From the NCBI GenBank assembly GCA_963517805.1, contig CAUQHD010000053.1, positions 1 to 9,679 of the forward strand: a DNA stretch of 9,679 nt, given 5' to 3'. Positions 1-5,265 of this stretch are shown in pieces. The DNA comes from JABCPE02 sp963517805. Its GTDB lineage: Bacteria > Bacteroidota > Bacteroidia > Flavobacteriales > Weeksellaceae. Every line of letters starts with the position of its first letter. Position 1 is the stretch's first letter. Under the pieces are notes generated by a model, which saw only the letters and a list, made by a program, of their open reading frames with translations, was not told where the DNA came from and did not search any database. Both the position numbers and the translations under genes were made by a program.

Positions 1-75
1 CACGAGGCAGGATTTAGAAATATTTGGCTGGAAGGCCCTGCAGAATATGTTTTTGAGGGGAAATTTAAAATTTAA
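1..75 (+). CDS. dapF: Diaminopimelate epimerase, C-terminal end (partial)
   Basis: An open frame enters from the left edge and gives 24 residues ending in IWLEGPAEYVFEGKFKI and a TAA stop. The pattern of an aromatic or aliphatic strand, then GPA, then an aromatic-rich EG segment at the extreme C-terminus is how DapF proteins usually end; this is recalled family knowledge, not a search result. DapF converts LL- to meso-diaminopimelate in the cytoplasm, supplying lysine synthesis and the peptidoglycan cross-link residue. Only the tail is present, so no catalytic cysteine can be checked. The next gene, mltG, starts 4 bp after the stop, which suggests co-transcription of two peptidoglycan-related genes. 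The identification rests on a short peptide and is therefore moderate. Confidence 0.7.
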   Translation, partial: HEAGFRNIWLEGPAEYVFEGKFKI

Positions 76-79
76 TCGT

Positions 80-1105
80 ATGAAAAAAATCATTCTGATA
101 ATTGCCATCTTATTATTTGCCTTCGGCGGATATTTTGGTTTTAAATTTTACAAAAAATACAAAGGAGACAATGTGGCTAAATCAGGCTTTATTCTCATTC
201 CAAGAAATGCCGATTTCGAACAAGTTTTGGACAGCATAAAACCTTATCTAAAAGATACTGAGAACTTTAAATCAATAGCTTTGGAGAAAAATTTAGATAA
301 AAACATAAAAGCGGGAAGATACCGCATCGAAACAGGGAGCAGCAACACCAAACTGGTAAATATGATAAAAGCGGGACTCCAGACTGAAGACACTTTTAGA
401 ATAAAGGATTTTGATGATGTCTATCAGATGATTGGGCGAGTTTCCCGAAAAACAGAAAAAGATTCTTTGGATTTTGTAAAAGCATTTGATAAAATTGCTC
501 TGTCCAAAGGGTTGGCATCGGCAGAGGATTTAAAAATTTATTTCTTCTCGGATACTTATAACTTCTACTGGACAGTGACGCCAGAGGAGTTTTTCAAAAA
601 GTTTGAAAATGATTATAATAAATTTTGGAATGCGGAAAGACAAGCAAAAGAGAAGAAGCTTGGGCTTTCCAGAAACGAGATTTACGCTCTGGCTTCCATC
701 GTTCAGAAAGAATCTGGAGGAAAAAAAGATGAACAAAAAACCATCGCTGGGCTGTATCTGAACCGCTACAAAAAAGGCATGAAATTACAATCTGACCCTA
801 CCGTAATCTACGCCATAAACAAAGAACATAATTTTTCTAAAAATATTAAAAGAATTTATCATAAAGACCTTAGACATCCTTCGCCTTACAATACTTACGC
901 CAATGCTGGAATTCCGCCAGGACCTATCTGTATGGTTAATAAAAGCTCTATTGATAATGTCCTTGATGCAGAAAACAATGACTTTATTTTTATGTGCGCA
1001 GACCCAGAAAGACTTGATTATCACAAATTTACCAACTCCGATATAGAACATGCCAAAAATGCAAAAGCCTACCATGAATGGCTCAATAAAAATAAAATAA
1101 AGTAA
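80..1105 (+). CDS. mltG: Endolytic murein transglycosylase MltG (YceG-like)
   Basis: A 341-residue inner-membrane protein, close to the usual family length of about 340. MltG cleaves nascent glycan strands in the periplasm and is thought to release them from the synthetic machinery, setting strand length. Residues 2-3 are Lys-Lys, followed by a hydrophobic anchor at about 4-21, then the periplasmic part. The segment around 79-99 (AGRYRIETG onward) is the LysM-like N-terminal part. The catalytic domain carries ASIVQKESG with the expected catalytic glutamate at about 211, then SDPTVIYA at about 238-245 and SPYNTYANAGIPPGPI at about 268-283, all hallmark YceG motifs. I chose the ATG at 80 because it begins the Lys-Lys-hydrophobic anchor directly and leaves a 4-bp gap to dapF; an in-frame ATG at 47 would overlap dapF and add a non-conserved 11-residue leader. 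No clear terminator follows. Confidence 0.95.
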   Translation: MKKIILIIAILLFAFGGYFGFKFYKKYKGDNVAKSGFILIPRNADFEQVLDSIKPYLKDTENFKSIALEKNLDKNIKAGRYRIETGSSNTKLVNMIKAGLQTEDTFRIKDFDDVYQMIGRVSRKTEKDSLDFVKAFDKIALSKGLASAEDLKIYFFSDTYNFYWTVTPEEFFKKFENDYNKFWNAERQAKEKKLGLSRNEIYALASIVQKESGGKKDEQKTIAGLYLNRYKKGMKLQSDPTVIYAINKEHNFSKNIKRIYHKDLRHPSPYNTYANAGIPPGPICMVNKSSIDNVLDAENNDFIFMCADPERLDYHKFTNSDIEHAKNAKAYHEWLNKNKIK

Positions 1106-1129
1106 AAAAATTTCACTTTTTTATTTAAC

Positions 1130-1155
1130 CTTTTATGATTTTTATCATCTAAAAG
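1130..1155 (+). other. Imperfect AT-rich hairpin between mltG and the receptor gene
   Basis: The 74-bp gap 1106-1179 contains a left arm CTTTTATGAT (1130-1139), a four-T loop and a right arm ATCATCTAAAAG (1144-1155). These pair over 10 bp with a two-base bulge. It lacks GC content and is not followed by a T run, so it is a poor intrinsic terminator. It may be a leader structure for the receptor gene or chance in AT-rich DNA. I found no convincing TTG/TAnnTTTG promoter in this gap, so transcription of the receptor from the dapF-mltG unit cannot be excluded. Confidence 0.25.
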
Positions 1156-1179
1156 AATATTAATGATAAAAAGGGTTTT

Positions 1180-3681
1180 ATGTTACATACTGAAATAACA
1201 AGAATTTTTGGAAAGAAAACCATAGGTTTGACCTTCTTTTTGGGAGCGGCAGTAATGATGAACGCCCAAGAAAAACAAAGCATTAAAGGAGTAATTACTG
1301 ACCAAAATGGTGCAATCGTACCTTATGCTTCCATAGAATTTAATAATAAAACTAATGCTGCCCTCAGTGATGCCTCAATGACGGATGACAGCGGTAGTTT
1401 TGCACTAAATTTGGCGAATGGGACTTATCAAGTCGTAATCGATGCAGTTAATTTCAAAAGCAAAACCTACGAAATAGAAATCAAAGGTGCTTCTAACCTT
1501 GGAAATATTGTCCTAGAACCAGAAACTAGTAAAACTGCAAATAACTCAAAATCAAGTAATAGCGAAAAACAAATCGCTGAAGTAGTCATCACAGCGAAAA
1601 GTTCTACGCCTTATAAAGTGGAACTTGACAAAAAAACCTACAATGTAGGACAGGATATCTCCTCAAAAGGAGGAACTCTGCATGATGTTCTGAACAATGT
1701 CCCTTCGGTAAGCGTGGAGACTGACGGCTCCGTGTCTATGAGAGGAAATTCTAATGTGAAATTCCTTATCAATGGGAAGCCTTCTTCTGTGCTGGGAATT
1801 ACCGATGATATCAGCGCTGCACTGAAAAGTATCCCTGCCGACCAGATTGACAGAATAGAAATCATTTCTAACCCTTCTTCAAAATTCGAAGCTGAAGGAA
1901 CGGCTGGTATTCTCAACATCATTCTGAAAAAAACTTCTTCGCTGGGCTTTAATGGGTCGGTGAATGGAAGCCTTGGCTATAATCCTGCTACAAGACTGAA
2001 TACTAATCTTTCTTGGAACTATGGAAAATGGACTTGGTTTGTGAATGGTGGCGGCGGATATATGAAAAATAAATCCAACAGCTATTCTGATATTTTCTAT
2101 AAAAATACAGGAGAAAGCCTCACTACCAGCAGCGAAAATAAACCTGAAATGAAAAACTACAATTTCAACACAGGTTTCACTTACAGCCTTACAGACAAAA
2201 CTTCGGTAAATGCTTCATTCTCTGCCAATAGAATGCTGATGGATGGTTTCAGCCTTCAGCAGAATACCTCTTCTCTCACAGGAAGCACATACAGAAAATC
2301 TGATGGACTGGATGAAAATAACAGTATACAAGTAGATGCAGGAATAGAGCATAAATTCAATAACAAAGGGCATATGCTAGAGCTGAGTGGTAGCTTTCAG
2401 AATACGAGCAACAACTCAGAAAGTAATATTTTTGATAATAGAAACACCTCCCACACTCTTTATCAATACCTTAATGTCGCTGATTTTTCTAGAAAAACTT
2501 GGATAGGAAAACTAGACTACGAGCTGCCTATTGGCGAAAACTCTAAAATAGAAGCGGGTGCTAGATATGACTATAATAATAACGATATCAATAACTCTTA
2601 CCAAGGACTTTCGGGAGGAAATTTCATCACATTTGATGATGTGACAGGAAAGAATAACTACACAGAACAGCTTTTGGCTTTCTATGCTCAGTTCAAAAGT
2701 AAAATCGGAAAATTCGGATATCAGCTTGGTGTAAGAAATGAAAATATCAATATTGATATTGAAGCAAATAACAACCTTACTGGACTTTCTACAAAAAGCA
2801 AAAAATACAATGAGTTTTTCCCTTCCGTGTTTTTAAGCTATGATATCACGGAAAAGAGCCAGTTCTCACTAAATTATTCGAGAAGAATCAAAAGACCTAA
2901 GTCTTGGGAAATCATCCCTGTGATGAGAATCAGTGGTGACCCAAATAGATTTATGGGAAATTCTGACCTGAATCCATCTTTTGTTAATTCATTTGAGTTC
3001 AGTTACAATTATTCCAGAGCTAAATGGAATATCAACCCTACACTCTATTACCAAAGAACCACAGATGACATCAGCTCCATCACAGAAGAGCAGACCTACA
3101 CCAATCCTATCACAGGACAGCCGACAGAGTACATCCTTTCCAGACCTTTTAACCTAGGAACAGAAGATAGATACGGGCTAGACCTTAGCTACAGCGTAAG
3201 TCCTACAAGCTGGTTTAGAGTGTATGGTAATGTCAATCTTTACCGATACAAGAGTGAGATGACTTATAACAACTCTACGATTGTAAACGAAGGAAACAAC
3301 CTAAAAGCTAAACTTACCTCAGCTTTTAAAATCAATAAAACCACGAATTTACAGCTTCAGGGAGATTTCCGTGGCGGACATAGAGATTATAATACAGAGA
3401 AAAAGAATACCTATGCTCTTAACATTGGTATCAGCAAGAATATCTGGAATAATACAGGAACTATCAGTTTCAGCGTTCAAGATGTTTTCAACTCAAGAAA
3501 AATGAGAACTTACACAGATTCAGATACTTTCACGAGATATAATGAAATGCAGATGATGCCGAGACAGTTCTTGCTTTCGTTCTCTTACAGATTCAAAAGT
3601 GGAAATGCAAAAGAACAAAAGCCTCAAAAACAACTACCAAAAGAACAAAACGATAATGACAGCAGCGAAATGGCTTTCTAA
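1180..3681 (+). CDS. TonB-dependent outer membrane receptor, OMP beta-barrel family
   Basis: An 833-residue outer membrane protein, probably taking up an unidentified substrate with TonB energy. Residues about 1-29 form a signal peptide (positive start, hydrophobic stretch TIGLTFFLGAAVMM, likely cut after Ala29 in NAQ). Residues about 34-112 match a carboxypeptidase-regulatory-like Ig-fold domain (IKGVITDQNGAIVPYASIEF). AEVVITAK at 133-140 sits where a TonB-box-like segment is expected. The plug spans about 141-250, with LHDVLNNVPSVSVETDGSVS, the MRGNSNVKFLINGKPS stretch, IPADQIDRIEIISNPSSKFE and GILNIILKK, all typical of this Bacteroidota receptor group. The rest is alternating-residue beta barrel ending at SFSYRF (about 800-805). 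A 28-residue Lys/Gln/Asp-rich tail follows and ends in Phe. No SusD-like partner gene is next to it, so it is not a standard SusCD polysaccharide locus. The substrate cannot be read from the sequence. Confidence 0.9.
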   Translation: MLHTEITRIFGKKTIGLTFFLGAAVMMNAQEKQSIKGVITDQNGAIVPYASIEFNNKTNAALSDASMTDDSGSFALNLANGTYQVVIDAVNFKSKTYEIEIKGASNLGNIVLEPETSKTANNSKSSNSEKQIAEVVITAKSSTPYKVELDKKTYNVGQDISSKGGTLHDVLNNVPSVSVETDGSVSMRGNSNVKFLINGKPSSVLGITDDISAALKSIPADQIDRIEIISNPSSKFEAEGTAGILNIILKKTSSLGFNGSVNGSLGYNPATRLNTNLSWNYGKWTWFVNGGGGYMKNKSNSYSDIFYKNTGESLTTSSENKPEMKNYNFNTGFTYSLTDKTSVNASFSANRMLMDGFSLQQNTSSLTGSTYRKSDGLDENNSIQVDAGIEHKFNNKGHMLELSGSFQNTSNNSESNIFDNRNTSHTLYQYLNVADFSRKTWIGKLDYELPIGENSKIEAGARYDYNNNDINNSYQGLSGGNFITFDDVTGKNNYTEQLLAFYAQFKSKIGKFGYQLGVRNENINIDIEANNNLTGLSTKSKKYNEFFPSVFLSYDITEKSQFSLNYSRRIKRPKSWEIIPVMRISGDPNRFMGNSDLNPSFVNSFEFSYNYSRAKWNINPTLYYQRTTDDISSITEEQTYTNPITGQPTEYILSRPFNLGTEDRYGLDLSYSVSPTSWFRVYGNVNLYRYKSEMTYNNSTIVNEGNNLKAKLTSAFKINKTTNLQLQGDFRGGHRDYNTEKKNTYALNIGISKNIWNNTGTISFSVQDVFNSRKMRTYTDSDTFTRYNEMQMMPRQFLLSFSYRFKSGNAKEQKPQKQLPKEQNDNDSSEMAF

Positions 3682-3685
3682 AATG

Positions 3686-3703
3686 TTTGGCACATTTTTT
3701 GAA
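3686..3703 (+). promoter_or_regulatory. Candidate sigma-54 (-24/-12) promoter upstream of the NlpE-like gene
   Basis: Five bases after the receptor stop codon the sequence reads TTTGGCAC, then A, four T, and TTGAA. Aligned to the RpoN consensus TGGCACG-N4-TTGC, the GG (3689-3690) and the G of the -12 box (3701) are exactly 12 bp apart. Two positions differ: A instead of the final G of the -24 box, and A instead of C at -12. Transcription would start near 3713, leaving a leader of about 30 nt before the ATG at 3744. A competing reading is a housekeeping-type TTG at 3699-3701 with TAAATTTT at 3725-3732. The role is inferred; no upstream activator site was recognised. Confidence 0.4.
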
Positions 3704-3743
3704 TCATGTAAATTGATTTTAATTTAAATTTTTATTAACAATT

Positions 3744-4196
3744 ATGAAAAAAATGATTTTTCCTGTTCTATTAGCAGGACTTTTCGCAGTGAGTTGTTCT
3801 AAAAAAGAAGAAACTAAAGCTGAGGCTCCACAAGCAGCAGAAACAGAGGCTGTTCAGCAACCCGCTGAAGAAGCTGCTCCTAAAAAACACATAGGAGTAT
3901 TCTCTGGAAAAGTGCCATGTGCAGACTGCCCTGGTATTGAAACGAAATTAACTCTCAATGAAGATGGTTCTTTCGTTTTAGAAGAAACTTATTTAGAAAA
4001 GAAAGATGGAAACTTTACAGCTAAAGGTTCTTATGAAGTAAGCGAAGATGGTTCTTTCGTTACTATAAAAGAAGAAGGTGCTAAGCCAGAGGACAAGCCA
4101 AGAGTTTTCCTAATCACTGAAGATGCTGCTTACCTTGTTGAAAAAGTAGGAGACCAAACTACAAAACCAGAATACAAACTGGAAAAAGGTAAATAA
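3744..4196 (+). CDS. NlpE-like (copper homeostasis/adhesion family) lipoprotein
   Basis: A 150-residue lipoprotein. Residues 1-17 are a lipoprotein signal peptide ending in the lipobox LFAVSC with Cys18 as the lipidated residue. Ser-Lys-Lys-Glu-Glu follows directly, then an Ala/Glu/Pro-rich linker to about residue 47. The compact domain (about 49-148) begins HIGVFSGKVPCADCPGIETK and continues with LNEDGSFVLEETY, the NlpE N-terminal domain pattern (G.lPCaDCpGi...L.L). The two cysteines, C59 and C62, form the family CxxC. In E. coli NlpE relays envelope stress to Cpx; here there is no adjacent two-component system, and NlpE-fold proteins in Bacteroidota are mostly uncharacterised, so a copper or stress role is only a family-based guess. 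The K-K-E-E after the cysteine resembles lipoprotein export signals described in Bacteroidota, so it may face outward. It is followed by a hairpin terminator and seems to be its own unit, 62 bp after the receptor gene. Confidence 0.88.
   Translation: MKKMIFPVLLAGLFAVSCSKKEETKAEAPQAAETEAVQQPAEEAAPKKHIGVFSGKVPCADCPGIETKLTLNEDGSFVLEETYLEKKDGNFTAKGSYEVSEDGSFVTIKEEGAKPEDKPRVFLITEDAAYLVEKVGDQTTKPEYKLEKGK
3960..3977 (+). repeat. 18-bp perfect direct repeat, copy 1, inside the NlpE-like gene
   Basis: GAAGATGGTTCTTTCGTT occurs here and again at 4044-4061, 84 bp (28 codons) downstream and in the same frame, each time encoding EDGSFV. Identity extends to every wobble position in both copies, which is more than protein-level similarity requires. 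Confidence 0.9.
4044..4061 (+). repeat. 18-bp perfect direct repeat, copy 2, inside the NlpE-like gene
   Basis: Second copy of the EDGSFV-encoding 18-mer, preceded by Ser rather than Asn and followed by TIKEE rather than LEET. The pair probably reflects repeated beta-hairpins in the lipoprotein domain; recombination between the copies would delete 28 codons in frame. Confidence 0.9.
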
Positions 4197-4217
4197 GGCA
4201 AATACTAATTGAACAAC

Positions 4218-4251
4218 AGAAGAATCGGAGAAGAATTTTTCCGATTCTTCT
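4218..4251 (+). terminator. Hairpin terminator after the NlpE-like gene
   Basis: AGAAGAATCGGA (4218-4229) pairs perfectly with TCCGATTCTTCT (4240-4251). The stem can extend inward by one G-T and two A-T pairs to a four-base loop. It lies 21 bp after the lipoprotein stop. The trailing sequence TTATTATTTA is T-rich but not a clean T run, so termination may be partial. It separates the lipoprotein gene from rpoD. Confidence 0.65.
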
Positions 4252-4298
4252 TATTATTTAGCATTTTATGCATCTTTTGATTTTTTTGATAAAATAAA

Positions 4299-4330
4299 TT
4301 GTAACCTTTTCACAAAATAGTTCGTATAAT
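4299..4330 (+). promoter_or_regulatory. Possible rpoD promoter
   Basis: A TTG at 4299-4301 and a TATAAT at 4325-4330 are separated by 23 bp, at the long end of the spacing accepted for Bacteroidota -33/-7 promoters. The downstream box is the generic hexamer rather than the clade's TAnnTTTG. The start would fall about 25-30 bp before the ATG at 4364. It is the best candidate in the 112 bp between the upstream terminator and rpoD, but it is weak. Confidence 0.3.
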
Positions 4331-4340
4331 AAAAACGAAC
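4320..4340 (+). repeat. Inverted repeat GTTCGT-N9-ACGAAC before rpoD
   Basis: Perfect 6-bp arms GTTCGT (4320-4325) and ACGAAC (4335-4340) flank an A/T-only spacer that includes the TATAAT-like box. It lies 23 bp before the sigma factor start codon. It could be an operator for a dimeric regulator over the promoter, or a small hairpin in the leader. The arms are the only GC-containing words in a very AT-rich stretch, which makes chance less likely but does not exclude it. Confidence 0.45.
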
Positions 4341-4363
4341 AGTAAAAGTTTAAAAATAAAAAA

Positions 4364-5230
4364 ATGAGACAACTGAAAATCACCAAGCAGGTTACCAACA
4401 GAGAAACCGCTTCATTGGATAAATACCTCCAAGAAATAGGAAGAGTGGAACTAATTACTGCTGATGAGGAAGTTATTCTGGCTCAGCGTATAAGAGCTGG
4501 TGACAAAGCAGCTTTGGAAAAACTCATCAAAGCCAATTTAAGATTCGTGGTTTCTGTTTCTAAACAATATCAAAACCAAGGACTTTCACTTCCAGATTTA
4601 ATAAACGAAGGAAATTTAGGGCTGATGAAAGCCGCTAAAAGATATGATGAAACCAGAGGATTTAAATTCATTTCTTACGCTGTATGGTGGATTAGACAGT
4701 CTATTCTTCAAGCTTTGGCTGAGCAGTCTAGAATCGTAAGGCTTCCTTTAAATAAAATAGGCTCTATCAATAAAATCAACAAAGCCTATGCAGAATTGGA
4801 ACAAATCAACGAAAGACCGCCATCTCCAGAGGAACTTGCTGAAGTATTGGACATGAGCGAAGAGGACATCAAAGAATCCATGAAAAACTCTGGAAGACAC
4901 CTATCTATGGATGCTCCACTAGTAGAAGGAGAAGATTCCAACCTTTATGATGTATTGCGTTCTGGTGAGTCCCCAAGTCCTGATAAAGAACTGATGCTGG
5001 AATCTCTACAAATAGAAATAGAGAGAGCATTGCAGACCCTCACGCCGAGAGAAGCTGATTTAGTAAGGCTTTATTTTGGGTTAAATGGCAAACACCCTAT
5101 GACTTTGGAGGAAATAGGCGAGACTTTTGATTTAACGAGAGAAAGAGTTCGACAAATCAAAGAAAAAGCCATTAAAAGACTGAAACACAACAGCAGAAGT
5201 AAAATTTTAAAATCTTATTTAGGAAAATAA
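4364..5230 (+). CDS. rpoD: Primary RNA polymerase sigma factor (sigma-70 family, SigA/RpoD)
   Basis: A 288-residue housekeeping sigma factor that directs core RNA polymerase to promoters. Region 1.2 is about 15-47 (SLDKYLQEIGRVELITADEE). Region 2 covers about 50-128: the core-binding and -10 part includes LRFVVSVSKQYQNQGL, DLINEGNLGLMKAAKRYD, the region 2.3-2.4 segment FKFISYAVWWIRQSILQALA and QSRIVRLP. Region 3 is about 130-205. Region 4 is about 222-280, with TLTPREADLVRLYFGL and the helix-turn-helix TLEEIGETFDLTRERVRQIK. There is no region 1.1 or non-conserved insert, as is normal for the Bacteroidota primary sigma, whose promoters are -33/-7 rather than -35/-10. The ATG at 4364 follows an A-rich run and gives the usual N-terminus MRQLKITKQVTNRETASLDK. 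It stands alone between two terminators. Confidence 0.97.
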   Translation: MRQLKITKQVTNRETASLDKYLQEIGRVELITADEEVILAQRIRAGDKAALEKLIKANLRFVVSVSKQYQNQGLSLPDLINEGNLGLMKAAKRYDETRGFKFISYAVWWIRQSILQALAEQSRIVRLPLNKIGSINKINKAYAELEQINERPPSPEELAEVLDMSEEDIKESMKNSGRHLSMDAPLVEGEDSNLYDVLRSGESPSPDKELMLESLQIEIERALQTLTPREADLVRLYFGLNGKHPMTLEEIGETFDLTRERVRQIKEKAIKRLKHNSRSKILKSYLGK

Positions 5231-5265
5231 AAAAATCTCCGAAAATTTTCGGAGATTTTTTTATT
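5226..5265. terminator. Bidirectional terminator shared by rpoD and fhs
   Basis: A perfect 40-bp palindrome centred between 5245 and 5246. The core TCTCCGAAAATTTTCGGAGA is flanked by A runs on the left and T runs on the right, so each strand shows a GC-containing hairpin followed by a T tract. It takes up the whole 33-bp gap between the convergent stop codons and extends into both (rpoD TAA 5228-5230, fhs stop complement 5264-5266). One element therefore plausibly terminates both genes and limits read-through into antisense RNA. Confidence 0.92.

Noticed and set aside
47..79. Earlier in-frame ATG for mltG at position 47
   Set aside because: It lies inside the end of dapF and would put charged, non-conserved residues before the membrane anchor. 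The ATG at 80 gives a normal MKK-hydrophobic start.
530..1075. Minus-strand open frames opposite mltG (68 and 96 codons)
   Set aside because: They are antisense to conserved MltG coding sequence and show no family motif or credible start context.
1126..1134. TAACCTTTT shared by the gaps before the receptor gene and before rpoD (4302-4310)
   Set aside because: It resembles a -7 box with three instead of two spacer bases, but a nine-base AT-rich match between two gaps is weak and there is no properly spaced TTG before the first copy.
1638..1922. 94-codon minus-strand frame opposite the receptor plug region
   Set aside because: It mirrors the highly conserved plug motifs of the plus-strand gene and has no recognisable content of its own.
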